Position numbers and translations under genes: made by a program. A DNA stretch of 38,706 nt, taken from IMG/VR virus record IMGVR_UViG_3300030104_002809, positions 1-38,706 of that record, one strand, 5' to 3'. The DNA comes from a virus. Positions 32,666 through 38,706 of this stretch are shown here, piece by piece (the first letter of the stretch is position 1; every line of letters begins with the position of its first letter). The notes beneath the pieces were generated by a model. That model was given only the letters and a program-made list of their open reading frames with translations. It did no database searches and was not told the DNA's origin.

Positions 32666-34884
32666 CTATTAATTATTTTTGATTTATCACCTTTATTGTC
32701 ATATTTAGAAAAGCTTAAATTAACAACTTGTTTTATAGTTTCGGCAACAGGTCTATATTTATTTTTATTACAAGCCATAATCGCTAAACCAGAACTTATT
32801 GAAGCATCGTGTTTAGTTCTATTATTAATATCAAAAGCAGCCCAGTCTTCTAGTGTTTTTTGAAAATACATAGTGCCATATTGTTCATTATTGTAACCTA
32901 CAAACATTTCAATATAAGCTTCTATGGCCGCAGCGTGTGCTTGTTTTATGTCTTCACTTGAATTAGGTATACCACCTATTTCTTTTTCAGTAATTGATAA
33001 TTTATATAAAGTTTTATCAGGTCTATTCATAGAGAAACCTCTATAACCTCTTCTTTTAAAATAATACAATAATCTAGGTTTATTGTTTTCTGCAAGCAGC
33101 GGCATACCATAAAAATGACAAGCCATTAAAACATCTTCAAAAAATATCTCTGCTGTTTGAGGCCTAGATATATATTCTAAAAAAAATAAATTTGGTGGAC
33201 AATCGTCCATTGTAAACTTAGTTAAACCGTGTAAAGAGCCTTTTGATCCTCTACCGTCTACAGTTCCTGATATATCATATGAGTCACATCCAAAAGCTCC
33301 CATATGTTCGTTTGCAGGATATTTAGCTCCGTTTTTTATTAAAACTCTATTCTGTTGATCTTCTTTTGGAACCCAAGATACTAAAAATCTACCTTGTTTA
33401 CTAGGTACAAACATTACTTGTGTATCTTGTATACCTTCTTTCCAATGAAAATTACCTTGTGTAATAACGCCTGAATATTTTAAACCTTCGTTATAATCTA
33501 TTTGTTCATAAATCTTAGTTAGATTAAATAAAGATCTTTTTGTTTCATCTCTGAACGCGTGTTTTTCAGTACGTGGAAATTGTCTATATAATTCATTAAG
33601 TGCATCAGGATCATCCTTAAGGCCATCTACTTCATTCTCCCAGTGCTGTACAACCCCGATTTCAATCTTTTGACCATCGATTCCCTTAACTTGTTGTTGC
33701 GGAGTGTCAAAGACAGGGTATCCATAAGTATCAATGTATCCTTCGTAGTTCCATTCCATAGGTATAAACAAAGAATATAATCCTGAGCTAGTCTGTCCGT
33801 TGCGGTTTCTTTTTGTAACGTCTGAGTCATAATATATTTTTTTGTAATTTCTACCACCTTTATCAAGAGCATTGCTCGTTGATCCCATCATACATTTACC
33901 TATAATTCTACTACCTAATCTTAACGTTGTTTTTGTAACCCTCCAGTTGTTGAGGATGTTTTCTGGCTTTTCCCATTTACCCGCCTCATCATGTACAAGT
34001 AGCGCGAGTTTTTCTCCGTCATAGGAGTTGTCTCCTGTGTTTTTCCAATCAATAGTTGTATCGAGTCCAACGATTTCTTCAATTTGTTCATTATTGTCAA
34101 GTTTTTTTCTAGTAAATCTTGACGCCGGTACTCTATATGCGAGTTCCGTTTTTGGTCTATCCATACCATCTTGGATCGGCTTGAAGAAGAACGGATAATT
34201 AACTGAGATTGGTACGATTTTATCGGTAAACATTTTTTTAGCATCAGCCCCAGACTTTGATAAGACGCCGAATCTAGCATCGCTCGATATTGTGGCCATG
34301 TTAACAGTTTCGCCTGATGCCATAAAAGAGAATCCTGAACGTCTGTTCTTAAGATAACACATTCCGTAGCATCTTGTATCTGCTTTGCAAGCTTCCCAGA
34401 ATATGAAGAATAATCTGTTTGCTTCCCTAAAATCTGCTTGCCCAACATCAATCTTTGACCACTGCAAATACATGTAGTGAGTACCAGTAAGATAGGTAGG
34501 CATACCTTTGTTATAAAACCAAAAACCTTCATCTCTTCTTTTAAATTCTTTATCGATGTAATCGTATAATTTTTCTTTGAATTGAACTGGGTAAGCTTTC
34601 CAATCAAATATTGTTTTAATTTGTTTTAATTCTTTTTTATATTTAAATACTTCCCAATATTGTTCTAATTTTTTATTAGATCTTTTATGTGGGTTATCTA
34701 CTAAAGGTAAAGCTATTTGTAAATTTTGTATTTCATATATTTCACCTATTTGCCCTGTTTTAGATATAACAATAATATCATATTCTTTGTTATAACCGTA
34801 TTCCCATTTTTTAGATTTATTTAATCTTTTTATTACATGGGGTTTAATAGGTTCTATTATTTTATATAAAGTTTGCTTGTACAT
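32662..34884 (-). CDS. terL: terminase large subunit
   Basis: A 740-aa packaging motor protein. The ATPase half has a Walker A-like KNRRSGFSFM (179-188), Walker B LALLVHDE (293-300) and the coupling motif GSTSN (334-338). The nuclease half shows acidic residues D534/D537 in FGCDSYDIS, E599 in LAENNK and D693 in KHDASISSGLAI, matching the RNase H-like pattern that cuts the concatemer. The Walker A lysine is replaced (S-G-F-S rather than G-K-S). It is the first gene of the head block after the small subunit (TAATG overlap) and is followed by the portal. Confidence 0.93.
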   Translation of the reverse strand: MYKQTLYKIIEPIKPHVIKRLNKSKKWEYGYNKEYDIIVISKTGQIGEIYEIQNLQIALPLVDNPHKRSNKKLEQYWEVFKYKKELKQIKTIFDWKAYPVQFKEKLYDYIDKEFKRRDEGFWFYNKGMPTYLTGTHYMYLQWSKIDVGQADFREANRLFFIFWEACKADTRCYGMCYLKNRRSGFSFMASGETVNMATISSDARFGVLSKSGADAKKMFTDKIVPISVNYPFFFKPIQDGMDRPKTELAYRVPASRFTRKKLDNNEQIEEIVGLDTTIDWKNTGDNSYDGEKLALLVHDEAGKWEKPENILNNWRVTKTTLRLGSRIIGKCMMGSTSNALDKGGRNYKKIYYDSDVTKRNRNGQTSSGLYSLFIPMEWNYEGYIDTYGYPVFDTPQQQVKGIDGQKIEIGVVQHWENEVDGLKDDPDALNELYRQFPRTEKHAFRDETKRSLFNLTKIYEQIDYNEGLKYSGVITQGNFHWKEGIQDTQVMFVPSKQGRFLVSWVPKEDQQNRVLIKNGAKYPANEHMGAFGCDSYDISGTVDGRGSKGSLHGLTKFTMDDCPPNLFFLEYISRPQTAEIFFEDVLMACHFYGMPLLAENNKPRLLYYFKRRGYRGFSMNRPDKTLYKLSITEKEIGGIPNSSEDIKQAHAAAIEAYIEMFVGYNNEQYGTMYFQKTLEDWAAFDINNRTKHDASISSGLAIMACNKNKYRPVAETIKQVVNLSFSKYDNKGDKSKIINR

Positions 34885-35156
34885 TATTTAGATCTTCTTT
34901 CTGCAAACCCACTAAAAGTTTTTTCTTTTTTATCAACCTGCTTGTTATCTAAAATATTGTTTTCTTCTTCAATACGATTAAGTATTTCAAAAGCATCAAA
35001 TATAGCAAGCTTCTTTGTAGCTGCAGCATTTTTTAATCTATCTGCAGATATGTCATCATCTGAATCAACAATAGCTTCTTTAGCTACTTTTATTAATTCC
35101 TCAACTGCTCTGTGCCCAGCTTGGATTATACTCAACTTCGTTTCCTTGACGTTCAT
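34884..35156 (-). CDS. terS: putative terminase small subunit
   Basis: A 90-aa helical protein ending one base into the large terminase gene. Sequence: KLSIIQAGHRAVEELIKVAK, an acidic DSDDD, then AAATKKLAIFDAFEILNRIE and a charged coiled coil. Short helical proteins in this place usually recognise the packaging site and stimulate the large subunit. No DNA-binding motif is certain. The start lies 56 bases inside the upstream gene; no later Met exists near the start, and the first residues fit the helix. Confidence 0.6.
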   Translation of the reverse strand: MNVKETKLSIIQAGHRAVEELIKVAKEAIVDSDDDISADRLKNAAATKKLAIFDAFEILNRIEEENNILDNKQVDKKEKTFSGFAERRSK

Positions 35157-35706
35157 ATTTTATTACAATATCATTAGATTTCATACAATAAAGACGTTTA
35201 CCATCTACGATAAACTCAAACTCACCAAAAGGTTTATATCCTATAACGTCTCCCTCGGTTATTTCTAGCGCTTCTAACGCACTATTACCATATTTTAATA
35301 CTCCAATAAGACCTTGTTCTAACCAGTTGTGTATTTCAACATTATCTCTAAGTGGTGCTACAAAACATCTATCATTAAAAGACATCCATTTGTTGTTTCT
35401 TTTATAAAGATAAATTTGATCTTTATTTACAAAATATAAACCATCTTTAAAATATGATTTACTATTTTTTTCATCACCCCTTATATTATACCATCTTCTA
35501 AAAACATTATGATGAATCATAATTAAATCACCTTTTTTTATTGTAGTTTTATAAGCTAAAGGAACTTGTATAACTTTAGCTATATTGTTAACTGATTTAA
35601 AGGTTTCTATCTGAGTGTTTATTATAAGGCTTTTGTCACCTACTTTAACTTTATTATTATATCGTTCACCATAAGGTTTAACAATAAAATCAAATAAACT
35701 TTTCAT
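35101..35706 (-). CDS. tandem GroES-like (co-chaperonin) domain protein
   Basis: This 201-aa protein seems to hold two beta-barrel units of the GroES type. Unit 1 (about 40-103): VIQVPLAYKTTIKKGDLIMI, then DGLYFVNKDQIYLY. Unit 2 (about 133-185): IGVLKYGNSALEALEITEGD, then FEFIVDGKRLYCMKSNDIVI. In each, a strand, a (K)xGD turn and a final (D)G..(F/C)...(D)I strand recur as in GroES. Phage co-chaperonins such as T4 gp31 help fold the capsid protein with host GroEL; this gene sits before the head genes. The N-terminus has KPYGERYNNK. The fold is inferred from pattern; another beta-barrel is possible. Confidence 0.6.
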   Translation of the reverse strand: MKSLFDFIVKPYGERYNNKVKVGDKSLIINTQIETFKSVNNIAKVIQVPLAYKTTIKKGDLIMIHHNVFRRWYNIRGDEKNSKSYFKDGLYFVNKDQIYLYKRNNKWMSFNDRCFVAPLRDNVEIHNWLEQGLIGVLKYGNSALEALEITEGDVIGYKPFGEFEFIVDGKRLYCMKSNDIVIKYERQGNEVEYNPSWAQSS

Positions 35707-35933
35707 TAGTATTCTAAATCATACTCAACGGATATTGCCATGTTAGAATTAAATTTCTTCCACGGCAATACCTCGTCATTTTTTTTGATAAAAATATTAT
35801 AAGAATTGTCTTTAGAATCAGAAAGTATATGTGATATTGTATGACCACCATATACCGACTGCCCTATCGAATAGTGCATTGCATCGGTTTTGTAGTCAGA
35901 ACCAATACTTATCTTTCTAATTACAGATGACAT
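35706..35933 (-). CDS. conserved small hypothetical protein, 75 aa
   Basis: A 75-aa protein, not recognised beyond a general likeness to small marine-phage proteins opening SVIRKISIGSDYKTDAMHYS. Mixed beta character (ISHILSDSKDNSYNIFIKK), no Cys, no membrane segment. It is coupled to both neighbours (shared TAATG with the 85-aa gene upstream and with the GroES-like gene downstream), so it belongs to the same transcript. Function unknown. Confidence 0.65.
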   Translation of the reverse strand: MSSVIRKISIGSDYKTDAMHYSIGQSVYGGHTISHILSDSKDNSYNIFIKKNDEVLPWKKFNSNMAISVEYDLEY

Positions 35934-36190
35934 TATTTCTTATCTTCTTGTTCTTTTTCGATTGGAGTAAAAGAACCATCTTCTAAATTAATATTTATAG
36001 ATCCGTACTCTTTCTCTAATTCTTTTTTAAAGTCCTCAGTTTCTTTGTTAACTTCATGAAACTTCGCTAATATTGCGGTTTTTTGGGCCTCTAAAAATCC
36101 AACTTCATTTAAAAGTTTATTTAACTCTTTTTGAAAGTCCTGAATTTTTTTCAGTTGGTCTTCGGTAATCATTTGTTTTGCTTCACTCAT
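35933..36190 (-). CDS. coiled-coil protein, 85 aa
   Basis: An 85-aa protein that is almost entirely one or two charged helices (about 10-62: LKKIQDFQKELNKLLNEVG, KFHEVNKETEDFKKELEKEY) followed by SININLEDGSF. The helix-turn-helix coiled-coil layout resembles prefoldin-like or small virion assembly factors. A 56-base AT-rich gap separates it from the holin gene upstream, and the ATG lacks a Shine-Dalgarno. It may start a transcription unit leading into the packaging genes. Unknown function. Confidence 0.65.
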   Translation of the reverse strand: MSEAKQMITEDQLKKIQDFQKELNKLLNEVGFLEAQKTAILAKFHEVNKETEDFKKELEKEYGSININLEDGSFTPIEKEQEDKK

Positions 36191-36246
36191 TTTAATTGAA
36201 TTTAATTTAGTTATTTATTTTATATTAATATAGTTACAGGTTTTAT

Positions 36247-36708
36247 TTATTTTTTAAATAAACTTGTAGCCTTTTCAGTCGTGCGTCCGCCGAAATAGGC
36301 TAAAACAACGGACATCATTACTTTTTCAAAAGTATCATTCCATGTTTCACCTATATGGAATGGTATTGATTCTACACTATCTAATATACCGGCTAATGAG
36401 AATATAATAATACACCACACTAAAACTAGAGGGCGTACATTTTTAGAAAGCCAAGAATCTGATAAGCTATCTGCTTGCCATCTAGAGGTGATACTTTCCA
36501 TTTCTTTATTTTGTTGATCAAATATAAGTTGTTGTAATTTTATTTTATCTTCACTACTTACGTCAGATTTACCAATAGCAGCAATAGCTTCAGAGGGTGA
36601 AGTTACACCACTTAGCACGTTGCCTAGAGCAGGATTAACTAATGAAGCTGCACCAAACAATAGTTTACCCACTGTAGTGTCTTTAAATTTTTTCTTAGGT
36701 TTAGACAT
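36247..36708 (-). CDS. putative holin (GTA-type 3TM holin family)
   Basis: A 153-aa protein with a soluble helical N-terminal half containing TSRWQADSLSDSWLSKNVRP, followed by two clear transmembrane helices (about 92-110, RPLVLVWCIIIFSLAGIL, and 128-143, EKVMMSVVLAYFGG). The RWQAD...SWLSKNVRPL block before the first helix is the signature I associate with the gene-transfer-agent holin family, which permeabilises the inner membrane for lysis. It ends in a basic tail (FKK). The gene just upstream encodes an HExxH protein, so the two may form a lysis module. Confidence 0.78.
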   Translation of the reverse strand: MSKPKKKFKDTTVGKLLFGAASLVNPALGNVLSGVTSPSEAIAAIGKSDVSSEDKIKLQQLIFDQQNKEMESITSRWQADSLSDSWLSKNVRPLVLVWCIIIFSLAGILDSVESIPFHIGETWNDTFEKVMMSVVLAYFGGRTTEKATSLFKK

Positions 36709-36710
36709 AA

Positions 36711-37019
36711 TTATCCTGCTTTATAAGCGGGTTTTTCCCACGGTAATTTTTTATTACTTTCGTTAAATTCTTTTCTTGGATATTTTTTACCTTTCCAATA
36801 TACATTTTCATCATCATAATCTAACTCTCCACTTTTCATTTGATCTATATGTACGTTTTCATGATCAATAGTGTCTTGAATTTGTATTGGATCAGTTAAA
36901 TTTTTGTTTAACAAAATATTTCCTCTTTTATCAGCTCTACCCATTACATTTTCTTCCATAGGCATATTGACTATTGGAGTTGCATTTTTTTTATAAGGTG
37001 GAACTAATTTAAAACTCAT
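36711..37019 (-). CDS. small zinc metallopeptidase-like protein (HExxH)
   Basis: A 102-aa protein with DTIDHENVHIDQ: HExxH at 53-57 (H53, E54, H57), the zincin zinc-binding motif. A later Glu in LPWEKPAY (E95) fits the third ligand of the short gluzincin pattern, where a Glu near the C-terminus follows the HExxH by about 40 residues. The protein lacks a signal peptide. Positioned two bases before the holin, it could be a peptidoglycan endopeptidase working as the lysis enzyme, since no lysozyme- or amidase-type endolysin is visible in the window; a virion protease is the alternative. The function is inferred from motif and place. Confidence 0.72.
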   Translation of the reverse strand: MSFKLVPPYKKNATPIVNMPMEENVMGRADKRGNILLNKNLTDPIQIQDTIDHENVHIDQMKSGELDYDDENVYWKGKKYPRKEFNESNKKLPWEKPAYKAG

Positions 37020-37168
37020 TTTCTTGGAAACATTTTATTTAATGCTGTTTTACGCTGCTCACAGCCACAGGGTATGTTTAAACCCTGTGAAACTGTGTCA
37101 ACGAGTTTTTTGATTCCAGTTGCTTTGGTGAATTTTTCAATATCGTCTCCTAAGCCTCTAGATTTCAT
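37016..37168 (-). CDS. small CGC-motif protein, 50 aa
   Basis: A 50-aa protein coupled on both sides: its ATG shares a base with the upstream stop and its TGA overlaps the HExxH gene ATG. A helix (DDIEKFTKATGIKKLVDTVS) leads into LNIPCGCEQRKTALNKMFP. The C-G-C followed by a basic helix suggests metal binding or a short structural motif. I associate this pattern with small conserved marine-phage proteins without known function. Its place next to the lysis-like genes does not itself show a lysis role. Confidence 0.68.
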   Translation of the reverse strand: MKSRGLGDDIEKFTKATGIKKLVDTVSQGLNIPCGCEQRKTALNKMFPRK

Positions 37169-37515
37169 TATGAAATAGCAACTTGGCTAAATACTACAAA
37201 AGTAAGGGCTTGACCAGTACTACTAACTGTAGCTGGCACACCACCTACTTTTGATACACCGTTACCTGGATTTCCAGAATAAGCATCTAAAATAGCGTCT
37301 AATACTGAGAAACCACTTGCAGCAGCAGTGTGAGTAAGTTGTAATTCAACACCATCTTGCATGATGATTGCTGATTTTGTTGTTGGATTTGTTTGAGGAG
37401 CTCCAACAGTTCCTTGGTGAATTAATACGATGTCGCCTTTATCAATTACAAATTTATTTGTATTTGATGTTGCAGCTGATCCACCTGTGATTGGTATTTC
37501 TAAATAACCTCCCAT
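37168..37515 (-). CDS. beta-rich small protein, probably structural, 115 aa
   Basis: A 115-aa protein rich in Gly, Thr, Ser and Val, without charged clusters: ITGGSAATSNTNKFVIDKGD, GVELQLTHTAAASGFSVLDA, then QALTFVVFSQVAIS. Such composition is typical of beta-sandwich capsid-decoration or minor virion proteins. Upstream is a 69-base leader with inverted AT repeats. It lies among small late proteins. I do not recognise a family; the structural label is inferred. Confidence 0.55.
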   Translation of the reverse strand: MGGYLEIPITGGSAATSNTNKFVIDKGDIVLIHQGTVGAPQTNPTTKSAIIMQDGVELQLTHTAAASGFSVLDAILDAYSGNPGNGVSKVGGVPATVSSTGQALTFVVFSQVAIS

Positions 37516-37584
37516 AATAATTGTTTTTTTGTTTGTTAATAATTAATTGTTAATTGGTGTACTCGTAATGGTTTGTTGGTTTTA

Positions 37585-37944
37585 TTATTTTTTATCTTTA
37601 TAAGCTGGCATAGATTTCTTATCTTTGTAAGCCGGCATAGATTTTTTATCTCCATATTTTTTTGGAGCTAAATCACCACTACCTTTTCCATCTACAGCAT
37701 AATCTGGAACCATTTTTCCATCTGGTCCTTTTACCATATTTTTAGATTTAGGCATACCTTTTTCTTTGTATTTAGGCATAGCTTTTTCTGACTTGTATTT
37801 AGGTGTTGCCATGAATTTACCTTTTGAGTGACTACCTGAAATTATTTTACCAGGTCCTGGCATTCCGCCTGGAAATGATTCAAGATCTTTAGCTTCTTTA
37901 CCACCACCATGCATTTTTGGAGGCATTTTTTCCATTTTGTTCAT
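37585..37944 (-). CDS. Lys/Pro/Met repeat protein with KxMPxYKxK units
   Basis: A 119-aa low-complexity protein. The N-terminal third is Met/Gly/Pro-rich (MHGGGKE, FPGGMPGPGK). It then has variations of one unit: ATPKYKSEK, AMPKYKEKG, MPKSKNM, and, at the end, an exact nine-residue repeat KKSMPAYKD twice (100-117). The C-terminal repeat is encoded by a 27-bp tandem DNA repeat. It has no Cys or membrane segment and is strongly basic. It may be a flexible virion linker or nucleic-acid-binding tail; nothing proves a role. Repeat number probably varies between relatives. Confidence 0.65.
   Translation of the reverse strand: MNKMEKMPPKMHGGGKEAKDLESFPGGMPGPGKIISGSHSKGKFMATPKYKSEKAMPKYKEKGMPKSKNMVKGPDGKMVPDYAVDGKGSGDLAPKKYGDKKSMPAYKDKKSMPAYKDKK
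37594..37647. repeat. 27-bp direct tandem repeat (two copies)
   Basis: Two adjacent 27-base copies (37594-37620 and 37621-37647) differ at only three positions. They encode the doubled KKSMPAYKD of the Lys/Pro/Met-rich protein on the - strand. The few differences are synonymous, suggesting a duplication kept under selection for the peptide. It is not spaced like a CRISPR. Confidence 0.8.
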
Positions 37945-37945
37945 A

Positions 37946-38164
37946 TTATTTATTGTGTTTCATGTGTTTAGACAAAAAAGTGTGATCGTGTTTAATGTCT
38001 CCAGCTAATTTAGAGATGTGTTTTTCATCAGCCGTTTGATTAATATCTTTGTATTTACCTCCTTTTTTTTGATCATCTAAAACATCTCTTTTTAAATAAT
38101 CGATGTGTGCTTTATCGTCTTTAATAGCAGACTTCACATTACGCATTGTAATTTTTGTATCCAT
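37946..38164 (-). CDS. small Lys/His-rich protein, 72 aa
   Basis: A 72-aa helical protein with KDDKAHIDYLKRDVLDDQKK in the middle and a His/Lys-rich C-terminal end (GDIKHDHTFLSKHMKHNK). No Cys, no membrane segment. It is separated by one base from the repeat protein and by three from the gene upstream, so it is in the same transcript. Function unknown. The His cluster could bind metal, but this is only suggested by composition. Confidence 0.62.
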   Translation of the reverse strand: MDTKITMRNVKSAIKDDKAHIDYLKRDVLDDQKKGGKYKDINQTADEKHISKLAGDIKHDHTFLSKHMKHNK

Positions 38165-38167
38165 TTT

Positions 38168-38368
38168 TTATTTTTTAGTTTTACAACCGAAGTTTTTTGC
38201 GTAGTTTGCCATTTTAACTACCGATTCGGAATATTTTTTAGTATTACTCATAACAGAACTTGCTGCTGAGCAAGCATCTTTAAAGCCATTTTTTTTGGCC
38301 CATTTAGTAAACTTACCTTTGTTACTTTCCTTTATTTCAGGAAATTTTTTTAATAGTGGTGATCTCAT
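38168..38368 (-). CDS. small basic protein with KWAKKNGFKDACSAAS motif, 66 aa
   Basis: A 66-aa protein with KFTKWAKKNGFKDACSAASS and VMSNTKKYSESVVKMANYAK, ending NFGCKTKK. Two Cys (33 and 62) and many Lys. Its style matches the small basic Cys proteins at 8781-9312, and from memory a similar motif recurs in marine phages and large algal viruses. Because these genes flank the whole virion block on both sides, a packaged or capsid-associated role is possible. Not characterised. Confidence 0.65.
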   Translation of the reverse strand: MRSPLLKKFPEIKESNKGKFTKWAKKNGFKDACSAASSVMSNTKKYSESVVKMANYAKNFGCKTKK

Positions 38369-38369
38369 T

Positions 38370-38705
38370 TTAATCTAGTGCTAATAAACCTGAAACACCG
38401 CCTGCGACAGAATTAACTTGTACTACTGAAACTGGTAGTACAAATCCTTGAGCAGGATTAGTAAAGGTTAGTTGTTTGTTGTCTATCGTTGTAACTGTAA
38501 CAGAAGGAAGAACTGTATATGAGAATGTTAATATAGAAGCATCCGCTATACCACCTCCAGGTACATTTGTTACTAATTCTAAAGAAGTTGAACTATTAAT
38601 ACTGTCAACTAAACCAAGTGAAACACCATCATCAAAAGCAGTCATACCAGCTTTAACATATGGATTACTTATTTTCCAAGTTACAGTTTTTTGAGCAGCA
38701 GAAGC
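38370..38705 (-). CDS. partial beta-rich protein, cut by the window edge
   Basis: The frame runs open to the right edge of the window, so the 5' end is missing; 111 residues are visible. An internal Met at the codon ending 38645 is not needed as start because KTVTWKISNPYVKAGM reads in frame before it. The visible part is beta-like and Val/Thr/Ser-rich (LELVTNVPGGGIADASILTF, TTIDNKQLTFTNPAQGF). Likely a virion or decoration-type protein by composition and company; no family recognised. Confidence 0.6.
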   Translation of the reverse strand, partial: ASAAQKTVTWKISNPYVKAGMTAFDDGVSLGLVDSINSSTSLELVTNVPGGGIADASILTFSYTVLPSVTVTTIDNKQLTFTNPAQGFVLPVSVVQVNSVAGGVSGLLALD

Positions 38706-38706
38706 A

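Noticed and set aside
33921-34607. A 228-codon frame on the - strand within the terminase gene
   Set aside because: It overlaps terL in another frame, where terL has clear ATPase and nuclease motifs. The alternative product has no recognisable fold.
37594-37647. Tandem repeat considered as a CRISPR or att site
   Set aside because: Only two copies, directly adjacent without spacers, in frame inside a repeat protein gene.
1-38706. tRNA genes, integrase, repressor, insertion sequences
   Set aside because: Scanning both strands by eye showed no cloverleaf with CCA-type acceptor, no recombinase motif and no terminal inverted repeats. A covariance-model scan would be needed to exclude tRNAs fully.

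Overview
The window is a piece of a double-stranded DNA phage genome, most likely a podovirus-type phage of a marine Bacteroidota (flavobacterium-like) host. The sequence is AT-rich, genes are packed head to tail with TAATG or ATGA overlaps, Shine-Dalgarno sequences are mostly absent and replaced by AT-rich leaders, and there is an SPII lipoprotein and a signal-peptide protein. The order terminase, portal, scaffold, capsid, ring/adaptor proteins, very large nozzle protein and internal (ejected) proteins is the short-tail plan. The portal, nozzle and adaptor style recalls the crAss-like and Cellulophaga podovirus groups, but a family cannot be assigned from sequence reading alone. Both window ends cut through genes. 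No integrase, repressor, tRNA, CRISPR array or DNA polymerase is visible.

Layout: positions 1-6039 (+ strand) hold a nucleotide-metabolism and DNA-processing operon: a thymidylate-synthase-fold enzyme with a dCMP-type specificity residue, a GIY-YIG-like/MazG fusion, a second MazG-like protein, a T7 endonuclease I-like resolvase, three tiny proteins, class I ribonucleotide reductase beta and alpha subunits, and two small proteins (one membrane, one coiled coil) between them. At 6041-6112 two hairpin terminators, one for each strand, separate this from everything to the right, which is all on the - strand.

The - strand reads, in transcription order from the right edge: small basic and beta-rich proteins (38705-37168), a lysis-like pair (HExxH peptidase and two-TM holin), a coiled-coil protein, a tandem GroES-like protein, terminase small and large subunits, portal, scaffold, major capsid protein, a conserved unknown, two ring/adaptor proteins, a two-gene tail nozzle (1343 + 539 aa), two internal virion proteins and a 2233-aa ejected polyvalent protein. 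Last come small basic proteins, a PAP2 phosphatase, and an envelope-directed set (lipoprotein, two paralogous TM/coiled-coil proteins, exported cysteine-less thioredoxin-like protein).

The points most worth a second look are the possible cytosine-modification cassette (290-1989), the giant protein with an embedded HExxH protease, a sigma-region-2-like stretch and repeated KFSKS linkers, the exported thioredoxin fold with Asn in place of both catalytic Cys, and the small HExxH protein next to the holin.
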